A DNA stretch of 64,000 nucleotides from Planctomycetota bacterium (GCA_029260735.1 JAJDCR010000057.1:62001-126000), one strand, 5' to 3'; positions 11,701 through 26,700 are shown, counted from the stretch's first letter. Notes: a model not told the origin generated them from the sequence alone. Made by a program: numbers and translations.

Positions 11701-14700
11701 CGGCATAAACTCCGACCTCTCCTCCTAAATCTTTATGCGAAAATGCCTGGAGTCCTTCTCTGGTGTAGCCCGCGTCTTCTATACTCATCCAGGCATGCTC
11801 TAAAAATAGTCGTTCTTGAGGGTCCATTAGCTCCGCTTCACGTGGAGAGATGTTAAAGAACAAAGGATCAAACTCATCGACTCCTTCGATAAAGCCCCCC
11901 CATTTACTAGAATGAAAGCCTACTTTCCCTTGGTCTTCGCTATAGTAGTCTCTCCAATCCCATCGATCTAAGGGAACTTCGGTGATACAATCTCTGCCAC
12001 TGTGCAAGTTTTTCCAGTACTCTGAGATATTTCTAGATTGAGGATAGCGGCCACTCAAGCCAATGATGGCAATTTCTAAAGATCCTGAGGGAGTATCTTT
12101 AGTGCGGGCACTTGCCAAGCTTGCTTTAGTGCGGTTACTTGCCAAACTCGAAAAACCTTGTCTCTTAGAAGTAGTCCGAATTCTAGTTTCAGCCTTTAGA
12201 GTATCTCCTTGTGAACTAACGGTTCTTGGCTCGGGGCTCTTTCCAAAAAGAGAAACCAGTTTGGATTTATGTGAACGAAGGAGATACTCCGTTAGTTCAG
12301 AGATACTTTGGTACTCAAAAAAGAGAGTTTTTGGAAGAGAACCAAAGGTTTTTTCAAGCTGATTGGTTAAGCGCATGGTCAGCATAGAATCTATACCATA
12401 TTTTTCGAAAGAGGCTTTTGCATCAACTTGATGAAGAGATAGTTTTAAGGCGGAAGCAAACTCTTTCTTAAGATACTGCTGTGCTTTTTCTTCTAAGCTT
12501 TTAGAGTCGCTTGTCCAATCTATATTAGAGTTTAGATCAGAGAAAAGAGACTCTTCTATATTTTTTCGAATCGAATTATCTTTATTATTTAGTTTTGCCA
12601 ATAAACGCACTGACTTAGAAGTGTGTTTTTTCTCCCATTCTCGGGAAGAAAATCCTTTCATCTTTAGACAAACTCTTCCTTGCTCATCACAAAGATCTAT
12701 GTCTAGTTTCTGAACTTTACTTAAGTTATTCTCTCTAGAGAAGCGCACCCAGGCATACATTTGTGGGGAACAAGCCTCTAGAATTTCTAAAGACTCCAAA
12801 GCAAAGGGCAGAGATAATTTGGCCTTATCTAAATGGGGAACTAAACCAATAGATGATTGAAGAGCAGCATCCATTAAGCTCGGGTGGAGAACATAGTCTG
12901 CTTGGGTATTAGTAAGAGAAGATGGCAGGGATAGCTCGGCGAGAAGCTCATGTTTTCCTCGGTAAATTTTTTCGATTCCTTGGTGCGAAGGGCCGTACTC
13001 TAAACCCAGCTTTTGAAAAACTTGGTAGCATGTTTTCCCACTTAAAGTTCCCTCATCCATCCGAGACTTAATTTCGCGAATATCTATGTGGGGTGCTTCT
13101 TCTTCTTTTTCTTCTTTTTCTTCTTTCAGCTGAATTTCTATCATGCCCTGGGAATGTATCGTGAATTTTTCATCCTTTTTTTCGCTATAGATTTCATAGG
13201 CAACTTGTCCTTCCTTTTCCTCTAATCCAATATGTATTTCTCCGGAATAAGAGTCCATTTCTTCGGGTAGAAAAAAGGGCTGAGCCCAAACGATATCTCT
13301 AAGGCAAAGAGAAGTTCCTTCTTCTCGCTCCGTTGCTTTTTCAATAGCAGCTCTCGCCATCTCCAAATAGCCTACAGCAGGAAGTAATTTTTTTCCTTGA
13401 AGCTGATGGTCATGGAAGAAAAACTCTTGCCCTGTAAACCGAGAGGTAAATCGTTGTTCTGATAAATCAGAAGTATTTTCATGGAGTAAGGGATGAAGAG
13501 AAGAAGCCGATCCTCGTTTTTCAAAAATGTTCCCGCCTAATTTTCTATCTAATTTATCATCTAATTTTCTATCTAATTTATTATTGGCTTCAGGTATCCA
13601 GTACCTTTCTTGGGCAAAAGGATAAGTTGGTAAACTGATCCAGCGGGGTTTATCTTTTCCATAAAGGATATTCCAATCTAAAGATAATCCTTGTGTCCAT
13701 AGATCCATTAGTTTGGAATATTTCTTTTGGGAAATGCACTTGGAGACAATCTGAGTAATTTCTTCAGAATCTAAAGCCTGGAGTAGTTTTTCTCCGTCTT
13801 TAACTGACCCGCGGTATACCCCGTCGCTTTCATTTTTATCTATAAATAGGCGTAACTTTTCCAATAGTTCTTGCTTAGAAGAAACGATGAAGCCTAGACG
13901 TTCCTCCATCCCTTCTCTCCCGAGCTGTAAAGTGTAGGCAATATCCGAAATGTCTAAGTCAGAGGCGGAGATAGCTTTGGTCATCCACTCTAAAAAATGG
14001 TGACAGACACGATTGAGTTGCTCAGAGTTTTGTGCCGATAAGACAATAAGATGCAGGCTAGGAGAAGAAAGTATTGTTTGAGAAGAAAAAGTTTTTTGCC
14101 CAAGATACTCTTGTAGGACAACGTGAGCGTTATTCCCTGTCATGCCAAAGGAACTCACTGCTGCCCTCAGTGGTTGCTTATCTCTCCTCTCCCAAATCTG
14201 TTTCTCTGTGTTAATGAACAAAGGGGAGTTTTCTAGGCGAATGTAAGGGTTTAATTTCTCAAAGTGGGTCATCTTTGGGATCACTTGATGTTTCATCATC
14301 AAAATCACTTTGATTAGACTAGTTAATCCGGCGGCTCCCTCTAGATGACCAACGTGGGCTTTGGTTGATCCTAAAGCGCAAAACTGAGTTTTTTTCGTGG
14401 ATTTTTGGAAGGCTTTTATCAAAGCATTCACTTCAATGGGGTCTCCCAGCTTTGTTCCTGTTCCATGAGCCTCCATATAACTTAAATTCTCGGGATTAAT
14501 TTTTGCCTTATCCCAAGTATCTAAAAGTAGCTGAGTTTGCAACTCAGGGCGAGGCGAGCTCGGGTTATTAGATTTTCCGACGTGATTAATTCCGCTGGCT
14601 TTAATCACAGCATGGATCGGATTTCCATCATCAATGGCCTTAGCCAAAGGTTTCATTAAAACAGAAACCACTCCCTCTCCCGGAACATAGCCATCGGCTT

Positions 14701-17700
14701 TATGATCAAAACTATAGCAACGCCCTGTTGGCGATAAAGCTTTCATCCGAGAAAAATAAACGTAATGGAGAGGGCTGAGAAGGACATTCATCCCGGCAAT
14801 TACGGCCATGTCACACTCGCCACTTTTGAGGGCTTGGCAACCTAAATGCAGAGCGGTCAAAGAAGAGGCACAAGCGTTGTCTAAAGGAATGGAGCCCCCT
14901 TGTAAATCAAAAGTGTAGGATATAAAACCAGAAAGGGAAGACATTGCGCTACTGCTATGCTGAAAATCATCGATGGGAATACGCGCTCTGACAATTTCAT
15001 CCCAATATTCCTGAAAGCAAGCTCCCACGTAAACGCCTGTTTTACTTCCTCGAATTTGATTGACGACAGCGGCATCTTCGAAGGTATTATAAACAGATTG
15101 TAGCCCGAGCCGAAGTTGGGGGTCCATCCACTCAGCTTGTCGAGGAGAAACTCCAAAAAACAGTGGATCAAAAAGAGCAATGTTTCCTAAAAAGCTACCC
15201 CATTTGCTATAAGTCTTATTCTCTTCTTCTGGGTTGGAGTCAAACCAAGGAACATAATCCCAATGGCTGAGAGGAATTTCTGTGACCAAATCTCGGCTGG
15301 CGGCAATGTGTTCCCAAAACTCCTCTAGGTTCGAAGACTGAGGTAAATAGCCACTCATCCCAATGATCGCTATTTCCTCTGAGTTTCTCTGAGCAGGAGA
15401 AGAATTTTCGAGCGAATTTTCGAGTGGCTTTTCAAGCGAATTCTCGAAAGAACGAGGCGACCAAGAGGAATCAAATTCTTTGGATGGTCTTACGGGCTCT
15501 AAAGACGATGAGGGAGTTATAGCTTTCTCAGATAAAACAACCACTTCAGAAGAAGTTTGATTCCCTAAAAGCTGACTCCAGGCCTCTGCTTGCTCTTTAG
15601 CAAAATGCTCTGATAAGTCGATAATATTTTGATATTCAAAAAAGAGAGTGGGGTAAAGCTCTGTCGAAAGCTCTTCTTCTAAATTACGAACTAAGGAAAT
15701 CATCTGGTCGGACTGGAGCCCCATGTCCATAAAGTTCTTGGTCGTAGATATCTGAGATTTCGATTCTTTTAAAGCAGCTGCGACAATATTTTTTAGAGCG
15801 TTTTGGATTTGTTCCTGTAAAGGCAGAGAATTTTTTGAGTTATTAGAAAATTCGTTAGCAAGGAAGTTAAGAGAAATGGGAGCCTTTAGGGAAAAGGAGC
15901 TTGTGTTCTCCGTTTTCTCTTCCGCTTGTTCTTGAGAAAGAGACTTCTGAGAAAGTAAAGCAGCTTTACTAGGTACTTTCTTTGTCATAAGGCCTTCTAA
16001 GTGAACAAAAGTTTCTCCGAACTCAGAGAGAAGAGAGATATCAAATTCTGCTATTTGTTCATTTTTCTGTTTCTCTTCTACCAGAGCATAAAAGTTTGCT
16101 GATTTATTGTGATGAGTTTCCCGAAAATTTACCTTTTTTACAGATAAGGGAGGCCAGTGATTTTTCGGAAGATTGGCCAAGTTTGAAGTTCGACAAAAAG
16201 TGGAAATCACATGGCAAGCATCGAGGATAGCAGGATGAAGGGTATATTGGCCCTGCTCTTTTTGCATTGTCCTACTCAGAGCAATGCTTCCCAGAACTTT
16301 TGTTGCAGAAATGCGGTAAATCTTTTCAACACTCTGAAGGCTAGTGCCATAGCAACTTTGCTCCGGTAAGGCATAAAACTCACTTCCGTCGTAAATTTCT
16401 GAGCAAGATGCAAGAATTGATTTTATATCAACTTTATCGGGAACAAATGTAACTCTTAATTCTAATTTTCCCTGGGCTGACGTAGTGAAGGGAAGAGAAT
16501 GATTCTTGCGGTATTTGCTTTCCACTTGATAAAGATTTTCTTGGAATAGTTTTCCTCTAACTTCGACCTGGGCCGTTTCTGATTCTTGAAGTTGTAATGC
16601 ATTTGAAAATAAAACTCTTGTCACAGAGAAATCTTGCCCTTGATTTCTCCCTTGATCTTGTCCTTGATCTTGTCCTTGATCTTTTTCGCAAATATTTTGG
16701 GCTGCGTCGATGAATAAGCTAAGATGAGCCATTCCCATCAAAACTTGCTGTCCAAAGATTAAATGATCTCTTAAAAGAGGTAGGTTATAGCTATATTCTT
16801 TTTGATGCCATAATGTTTCTTCCAAAGTCGACTCAGGAACAATTTTTTCCCCCAACCAGTAGCGGCTTCGCTGAAAATTTGTCCCCGAATAAGAAGAGGT
16901 CGTTTTTGCTAAAGAAGACTCTTCGAGAATCATATGACAATTTGTTCCCCCAAAGCCAAAAGAAGAAATAGCTGCCCGTCTAACTCCTTGGATGGGTTCC
17001 CAGTTTTGTAGTTTAGTGTTAGGGTAAAAAGGGCTCGAAGCAAACTGAAAACGAGGATGGGGTTTTTCGCAATGAAGGGTCGGAGGAATTTGTTGATTCT
17101 GCAAAGAAGCAATTATCTTTAAAAGCCCGGTTACACCCGCTGCGGTCATGTTATGTCCCAGGTTTGACTTTACAGAGCCGACCGCACAGTACTGCTCGTT
17201 TGTCGTAAATTGGCGGTAGACCTGAGTTGCCGCAAGAATTTCAATCGGGTCGCCCAGCAAAGTCCCGGTACCATGAGCCTCTAAATAACCAATTGTTGTT
17301 GGGTCTACTTGGCTTTTCTCCAAAGCGGCCAGAATAACTTCTTTTTGCCCTTCCTGGTTGGGAACGGTTAGCCCCATAGTGTGGCCATCGTTATTCACAG
17401 CAGAGCCTAAAATTATCGCGAGGATAGTATCTCCCTCTTCCACTGCTTTATCATAGTCTTTAAGTAAAACTAATCCGGCCCCTTCTCCCATGACAAACCC
17501 TTGCGCTCGCTCATCAAAGACATAGCTTTTTCCCTCTCGGGAAAGTACTTTCGCTTGGCTAAAGCTTACATGAGAAAAGGCATCGATCATCAAATGTATT
17601 CCTCCGGCAATTGCCATAGTGGAGGTTCGAAGGAGGATACTTTCACAAGCATCGTGGATAGCGACGAGAGAAGAAGAGCAAGCCGTATCAATCGTTTTTG

Positions 17701-20700
17701 CGCTTCCTTTTAGGTTATAAAAATCAGAAACACGAGCGGCCATCATATTGGCAATCGAATTGACAACACTATGAGAGAAAGCTTCCGAAGGGATTTGGTA
17801 GTAGTTATTTTTTAGATAACTATTCTCTTTTGCTCCGATAAAAATACTAGTCTTACTTCCATTTACTTTTTCTTTAGAGTACCCCGCCCGATCAAATAAC
17901 TCTTGAGATAGCTCCAAAAGAATCCGCTGTTGCGGGTCCATGCTGAGGGCATCTTCGTCTTTAATCCCAAAAAATGAGGCATCAAAATACTCTATTTTTT
18001 GGATAAACCCGCCATGGTTGCTGTAGGTTTTCCCTGGTTGAATTTCGAAGGCATAAAACTCGTCTGGGTTCCAGCGATGATCAATAGGAGAATCGGAAAT
18101 ACAGTTGCGCCCCTGGGCTAAGTTATTCCAAAATTCTTCTAGAGTATCGGCATAAGGAAGACGACATGCCTGAGAAATAATGGCCACTTTTCCAGAACGA
18201 ACTCTAGAGAAAGGCCTTCTTTTTTTCTTTTTTTTGCTTTTCTTTTCATAAGCAAAAGAAGAATCTACCAAGGTTTCCTTCGGAGTACTTGTTTCCTTCG
18301 GGGCATTTGTCGGTTCTTCTGAAAAAGTGCTAGAAGAAGCGCCAGTATAAGCGTTAGAAGAAGCGACCATTCCTTCCCTTTGGAGATGTTTACTTAACTC
18401 TGTGAGATTGGGGTAATCTAAAACCAAGGTGGGAGGAAAACTTCTTTCAAATTGCTCTTCTAAGCAATTTAAAATGCTCATCATCAGAAGAGAGTCCACT
18501 CCATAGTCCGAAAAATCTGTTTCTGCATCTATCAGTTCAGGGGATACTTTTAGCTCAGAGGCAAATAAAGAACGTAGATAAGACTCCATAGAAAAATTGG
18601 CAGAATCCTGGCTTGTAAAATCAAGGCTTGTAGAATCCTGGCTTGTAAAATCAAGGTTTGTAGAATCAAGGTTTGTAGAATCAAAGATTTCTTTTTTCTG
18701 AAGAGTTTTTCCCCCTAGAGCATTTTTAGTGAGTAACTTTTGCAGCAATTTTCTCGCTTTATTTTTTTCCTTCGGCAACTCTCTCGAAGAAAATCCTCTT
18801 AAAGAAACACAAACATGGCCCTTTTCATCACATAAATCAATATCAATTTTCTCCCTTTGCTTTTGGGAGCTACTTTCGCTATATCTAATCCATGCCCACA
18901 TCTTAGTTGTGCAAGAAGCATATATCGTAAGCTGTTTTAAAGCAAAGGGGAGAGATAGCTTCATTTCAGAAGGGTCCATCAGCAAACCGATAGAAGCTTG
19001 AAGAGCACTATCCATTAAGCTAGGGTGCAGAACATAGTCATTTTCTGTTTCTTCGACCGAAGAAGGAAGAGATAATTTTGCGAGAATCTCACTTTTCCCT
19101 CTATGAATTTTCTCAATGCCTTGATGAGCAGATCCATACTCTAAACCAATTTCCCGAAAGGCTTGGTAGCATTTTTCTCCCTTGAGGGTTCCTTCCTTCA
19201 TTTGGGACTCGGTTTTGTCCAAATCAATGGTAGGTGACTTTTCTACAAACTGAAAATTTGCTATGCCTTGGCAATGCAAGATGACTTTTTCCTCTTCATC
19301 TTTTGTATAGACCTCATAGGAAACCTGCTCTTTCTTTTCTTCGAATAACTCAATATGAACTTCTTTAGGAGTTGAACCTTTGATAAAAAGAGGCTGAATC
19401 CAAACGATATTTTTGAGTTGAAGGGAAGTTTCTTTTTTTCTTTGCGGTAACGATTTTTCTAGCGCAGCCCGAATCATCTCTAAATAGCCCACGGCCGGAA
19501 GTACTTTTGTTTCTCTCACTTGGTGGTCGTTTAAGAAAAATTCTTGGCCTGTAAACTTAGAGCTAAACCGCTGTTGGTATAAATCAGAAGTATTCTGATG
19601 AAGCAAAGGATGAATAAAGGTAAAAACATTCCCTTGCTTTGAGGAAAACATACTGCTCTTTTTCTTGTTTAATGCATCAACCCAATATCTTTCCTCAGCA
19701 AAAGGGTAAGTCGGGAGACTAACTCTTTTTGGCTTGGCCTTTCCATAGAGTTTACTCCAATCTATTTCTAAGCCTTTTGTCCACAGGTCGAGAATATTAG
19801 ATAGCTTTTTGCGTTGAATCCATTTTTCTACAGCTTCTTGGAGTTCTTCATTCAGAGCAAAGAGAGCTAATGTCTCTTTATTTCGCTTAACTTGTCCTTG
19901 GTACATATCATCAAGGTCCGTCTCTCCCACTAAAAAACTCGACAGTTTTTCTTCGAGCTCTTCTCTAGAATTAACGATTAAACCTAAACGTTCCTCCATC
20001 GCTTCTCGTCCGACCTGTAATGTATAGCAAATAGATTCTAGGTTTATTTCTATTCCTCTACTCTTATCAGAACGGATAAACTCTAGTATATCTTGCACTC
20101 TTTTCTTTAGCTGATTTACTGTTCGAGCCGAAAGAGGAACAATAAGAGCTTCTTTTGGTTTTTCCGCCTTTTCCGCCTGAGGAGAGTTTACTTTTCGATC
20201 AGAGTACTCTTCTAAAACAATATGGGCATTAGCTCCTCCAAAGCCAAAAGAGCTTATTCCCGCTCGTCGAGGAATTTCCTGACCTAAATCGTTTTGCAAG
20301 CGTTTCCATTCCTGAGTTTCTTGCACTATGTAAAAGGGACTATTTTTGAGGTCGATATAAGGATTGACTTCGTTGCAGTGGAGTGTCTTAACTAATTTCT
20401 GATGTTTGAATTGGAGCAGAACCTTAATTACTCCTGCGACACCTGCGGCTAGCTCCAAATGGCCTATGTTTGTTTTTACAGAACCGATACCACAGCGAGC
20501 TTTATCGGTTAAATCATCAGTAGTATTATAGCCTGACTCTTGGTATAGCTCTTTGAAAGCCGCTTTCAGGCCATTGATTTCAATGGGATCTCCTAAGGGA
20601 GTGCCTGTCCCATGAGTCTCAATATACTGAATGGTTTTAGGGTCTAGTCCTGATTTTCTGTAAGCGGCTTTGAGAAGTTCTGCTTGGGCCTTAGGGTTTG

Positions 20701-23700
20701 GCGCCGTTAAAGAGTTCGCCCGACCTCCATGATTCTCGGCACTCCCTCGAATAAGCCCATAAATATGATCCCCTTCAAACTCGGCTTGGCTTAGTTTTTT
20801 TAGGAACAATATGCCGACCCCTTCTCCTCTTACATACCCATTGGCAGCGGAAGAAAAGGTTTTGCATCGACCATCGAGAGATAACATTCCCGCCTTATTG
20901 AAGCTAATATGGGTCTCTGGCGTTACAATGGCATTCACTCCTCCGACAAAAGCAGCCTGACAATTCCCATCCTTTATCGCCTGCACTGCTCGGTGAATAG
21001 CGACAAGAGAAGAGGAACAAGCTGTTTCGATCGCTTCGCTGGGACCATGAATATCAAGAAAAAAGCTCATGCGGTTAGGCCCCATAGAAGGCACCATTCC
21101 CGTAGAAGTGTAGCCTTCAATTGGGATACCTGCTTGGCTGATTAATCCACTGTATCCACTATTTCCTGTTCCGACAAAGATTCCCGTATTGCTCCCAGAG
21201 AGACTACTCGCACTATAACCGGCATCTTCTATTGCCTGATAGATATGGCTCATAAGTAGACGCTGATGAGGGTCCATTAGCTCTGCTTCTCGCGGAGAAA
21301 TCCCAAAAAATAAAGGGTCAAACTCGGCCACGTTGTCGATGAATCCACCCCATTTGACATTGGATTTATTTGCTTCTTGAGGATCTCCGTATAGAGATTT
21401 CCAATCCCAGCGCTCTATAGGGATTTCTGATATACAATCTTTTTCTTGGACCAGATTTTCCCAAAACTGATCCAAGTTTTTTGCCTGAGGAAAGCATCCA
21501 CTCATTCCAATAATCGCGATATCACTCTCCAGAGTAGATCTTTGAGAGTGATCCGTTGTAGCAAAGCGAGGGTGATCTGCTATAGTAAAGCGAGAGTGGT
21601 CGGCTGTAGTAAAGCGAGTGTTTTTCTTCACGAAATGAGATTCTCTCTCCTGAAGGGTTTGTTCTTCTGTTTCTACTGGAAACTTTTCGACAAAGAGAGG
21701 TTTATGCTCTTGGCACAGATATTCGGCAAAACTGCCTAGAGTCGAATACTCAAAAAAGATAGTAGGAGTTAATTGAAGTTTGTATTTTTGATTGAGCTGG
21801 TTAGCAAAGCTTGTCAGGTTAATCGAATCAAAGCCATATTTACTCAATTCCTTGTTCAAATCGAGATCTTGCTCCTTTATCTTTAAAATTCGCGAGACTG
21901 TTTTCTGGAGCATGGTTTGAATTTTTATTAGTAAATTACTTGTATTCAAAGTACTTACAGTTTCTCCGACACTCTCTTCTGGCAAAATAGGGAGAGGCAT
22001 TTTTAAGAAATCTTCTCTCTTCACTCTCATCTCTTTTTCGACAACTCCAAGGGAAAATCCCCTTACTTGAACACAAACATTCCCTTGCTCGTCACAAAGA
22101 TCCATATCTAACTTGGGTATTTTGTCCGATGGTGTGCTCCCCTTGGAATAGCGCATCCAGGAATACATTTTAGTGCTAAAGGAACTGAGAATATCAATAG
22201 ATTCCAAAACAAAGGGAAGTTTGAGCTGAGAGAGCTCTTTCTGTGCAGGACTCAACATTATACCAATGGAGGCTTGAAGGGCTGAATCCATTAGACTAGG
22301 ATGAATAAGATAGTCGTTTTTTGTTTCTTTGAGAGAAGAGGGAAAAGTGAGTTGGGCGAGAACTTCGTCTTTTCCTTGGTAGATGACTTCGATTGCCTGG
22401 AAACTTGGTCCTAAATCTAAGCCGACCGCTCTAAAAGCGTCGTAACAAGTTTCCTTCTCTAGAAGCCCTTCCTTCATTTGCAAGAGAATCTCATCCAGGT
22501 CAAGAACAGAAGCTTTCTTTGTTTTAAGTTCTGCTTTAAATTCTGTTTTAAATTCCGCTACTCCTTGGCAATGGAGAATTCTGGCTTCTTCCTTTTCGGT
22601 ATAAATTTCGTAAGAAATTTGGTTCTTTTCTCTTTGCAGTTCGATATGCACTTCCTGGCTAAAGTTATTTGCTCCATTTACAAAAAGCGCTTGGGTCCAA
22701 ACAACATTCTTGAGTTGAAGAGAGCTTTTTTCTTCTTGTACCCCTAATGATTTTTCCACAGCAACTCTTGCCATCTCTAAATATGCTACCCCCGGCAGAA
22801 CCTTTTTACCTTGAACCTTATGGTCACTTAAGAAAAACTCTTCTCCGGTAAATCGAGAGGTGAATCGCTGAACAGACAAATCAGAAGTATTTTCATGGAC
22901 GAAGGGATGAATCATCGAAGAAGTTTTAGAAGAAGTTTTAGAAGAAATATAGCCTTCTCGATTACCTTGGAAAGTAATCCAATATCGTTCCCGAGCAAAA
23001 GGATAAACAGGTAAGCCAGAAATTCGTTGTGCACTTTTTAAATCGTATAATTTTGGCCAGTTGAGATTAGCTCCCTTGGTCCAAAACTCGGCAAGAGTCT
23101 TGTATTTGCGATTTTGGATTAGTTTCTCAAGGTACTCTCTTCTTTCTTCTGTCTCAGTAATTTGCCTAGATTTTTGCTCTACTTCGCCCCAAAAGATGTT
23201 CGAATCAAGTTTCCCCTCAAGATAAGACTCCAAAGCCTCTTTCAACTTTGAATGGCTACAAGCAATTATCGCAAGCCGACAATTCATGTGTTCGCGACCC
23301 GTTTGAAAAGTATAAGCCATATCCATTAAAGAGATCGATAATGCATTTTTTTCCAGTGTTTTAATTAAGTTCTGCGCATAAGTATTTAGTTGAGGCTTAG
23401 TTTGAGCAGAAAGAATAACAATCACGGGAGCATTTAGAGGGGAATACATATTTCTAGAGTTCTTCGCTTCTTTGGGATACTCGGAAATAACCATATGGGC
23501 GTTCGTACCGCTAAAACCAAAAGAATTAATGCCCGCTTGGCGAAGCCCTTTCCTAGGAACAACCCAATATTTGCTCTTAGTGTTAACATAAAAAGGGCTT
23601 TTCTTGAGACGGATCTCCTGATTGAGTCTCTCAAAGTGGATCGTAGGGGGGAGTTTTTTATGCTGCAAGGCCAGGAGTAGCTTTATTACTCCTGCCACTC

Positions 23701-26700
23701 CGGCCGCTGTTGCCAAGTGCCCGATATTGCTTTTGACCGACCCAATTGCACAATACTCTTTCTTTTGCGTGTGTTTAGCAAAAGCGGTTTGGAGTCCTTC
23801 CCACTCAATAGGATCTCCTAGCTTTGTCCCAGTGCCATGCGCTTCCACCAATTGAATTTCTTCGGGATTAATTTTGTATTTTCTGTAAAGGTCTTCTTGC
23901 AAAAGAGTTTGAGATTCAGGGTTAGGAGCTGTAATTCCATTGGTTTTTCCGTCTTGGTTGACTCCCCATCCTTGGATCACTCCATATATTTTGTCTCTGT
24001 CTTTCTGGGCATCTTCTAATCTTTTCAGAAAAACAACTCCGACCCCTTCTCCGGGAACAAAGCCATTGGCTCGTTCATCAAAAGTAAAGCATCGTCCTTC
24101 TTTAGAAAGCATTCCAGCCTTGGCTGCCATGATATGCAGTTTTGGCCCGGCCATTATATGAACCCCTCCAGAAAGAGCTAGGTCGCTATTTCCATAAATT
24201 AAACTATCGCAAGCATGAGAAATGGCAACCAATGAGCTGGAGCAAGCGGTATCAATAGATAGACAAGGGCCTTTTAAGTCTAAAAAATAAGAAATGCGAG
24301 CGGCCAGAATGGAAGCAGATCCTCCGGTAAAAACCTGAGCGCTTAAGTCTGAATTTGCTATACCTTCTCCATAATTGCTGGTAGCACAACCGACAAAGAC
24401 ACCACACTTGCTTTTCGCCAGCGATAAAGGATTGTAGCCAGAGTCTTCGATACTATGCCAGCAAGCCTCTAAAAATAAGCGCTGCTGAGGGTCCATAGAC
24501 TCTGCTTCACTCGGTGAAATATTAAAAAACAGAGGATCAAATTGATCATATTCCTCAATCGCTCCCATCCATTTGCAATGGGTTGTTCCAGGCATTTCTG
24601 GATCAGGATTGTAGAAGTGATCTACATCCCAACGATGTTCGGGGATTTCAGAGATACAGTCTTTTTCTCGCTCTATATTTTCCCAGAACTCTTGAATATT
24701 TTTGGCTTGGGGGAATTTGCCAGCCATTCCAATAACAGCAATGGCTGCTTTTTTTGGAGAGAAGACTTTCTCCTGACTCTTTTTTTCTTCTGGTTTAGCA
24801 CAAAAAGCCATTTTCTTTCGAGAAAAAGACTCCGGTAAACTATGTCTATCCCCAGAAATATCCAAAGTAACCGACTTTATTTTTAGAACTCCTTTTTCCT
24901 CGATTTCTCTCTTTACATATAGACAGAGCTTTGAGAGAGTGGGATAGCTGTAGATCTTCGTCGCTTCGATTGAAATTCCATATTCTTCATTAATTTTACG
25001 TATCCAAGTTACCCCGGTAATAGAGTCCAAACCTAAATCGACAAACGGAGTGTCTTCTCGAATCTCTTTCTCGTCCACCTGTAACTCTTGCCCTAAGAGT
25101 TTTTTGAGAGTCTCTGTAATAGAAAGCAAAATATTAGAAGAAGGCTGTTCTGAAACAATCTTCGCTTCTTCTTTTGCGATATTAGGAATGTCTTCTATAC
25201 TTTGCTGAAAGTTCTTTTCTATTTGTAAAAGAGCCTCTTCATTATGGACAAAGGTTTTTTCGTGCATAATCAGCTCTAGTTCATAGGTTTCTTCTAGCTG
25301 ATTTTTCAGTTTTTGGGAATACTCTTCTTTCAGTGCAGTTAAATCATGGCGGGGAAATTCGGTGATTTTTTGTGCTAAGAATATAGCGGAGTCATACACT
25401 TGTTTGCTCGGCAATACCCAAAGATTTCCTCTATTCAGAAAATCACTTCCTTGGTACTCTTTAGCTGTAAATAAAATTTCCCGTGCCAAGTCATATCCCA
25501 TCCGATGAGGAAAGATAAGAGTAGAGCCTGCACCAGGAGTAAATCCATATTTCATGTAAGGACTTATGTACCTTCTTTCTTCACCCAAGAGAACAAAGTC
25601 GGCAAACATACCCAAACTCCACCCGGCTCCGATAGCGTGCCCTTGCATGGCAGAAATCACAGGAATCTTACACTCCAAGGCAAGATGATAAATCGGAGTA
25701 TCGGTAAATTTGGCTTGGCCTTTTTGGATAGCGAGCAAATTTTCTTTTGTTCCTCCGCAAGAAAAGTAAGTATCGTAGCCTGTCAACAGGACTACCTTAT
25801 AGTCCTCATTCTTTTGAACATGGGCAAATACTTCATTAATCCCTATGACTAGCTCGGGAGAAAGCATATTTTTTGCTTTGCGCTCGATCATCTCAACAAC
25901 AAGAATTCCCTCAGGGAAATAACTTGCCTTTATCACTTTAGACGAGAGAGGAACTATAGTACTGGGCAACTTCTTAGATCTCTGAACTCTCTCTCTTGGC
26001 CAAGCAGGGGCACCAGAAAAAAGACTTTTTAGCCAGTTGATACTTCCCTCATGTATCTCATTTGCTTCTTTTGCTTCTTTTGCTTCTTTGTCATTAATTT
26101 TTCTTTGCCCTTGCAGTCTAAATTCTGGAATCGATTTTTTCAACAATGCTTTTGCCGATAAAGAAGAAGCTGTCGGGGTTAATTCATTCGCACAGCGACA
26201 GATCTTACGAGACAAATGTTGTTTTAGCTCCCGCAGGCATTCTGGAGACATCTTTGCTAAGCTTTGGGCTAAAGTGAAGGCATAAGATTCTACTTGATCA
26301 AGAGGAAGAATCGGACAACTCCACCCTCTCTTTTGAAGTTCTTTGCCTGTAAAATCTATTCCTGAGAACAAGAAGTCTTCGGCAAGTACTTCCCCAAAAC
26401 GTTCTCTAAACAAAAGCTCTTCTTCTTTCGTAGGAAAGAAATCCTCAGATAAGTTTGTGTAGTAGTACTCATTTCCCTCGCTGCAAATCATAAAATCAGA
26501 GAGAGCCCCCAGTAAAAAACCAACCCCTGTCGCTTTTCCTTTCATTGCCGCAATGAGGGGAAAAGGAAAAGAAGCTATTTTCTCCAGAAGTTTTTCCTCA
26601 ATTGCATTATTTTGCTCTTTTCTTCCTCCTGTAAGAAAGCAGGAGCTTGCACCTGTAAGAATGACCACTCGAACTTCTTTTTCTTCTTGAATCTTGAGAA

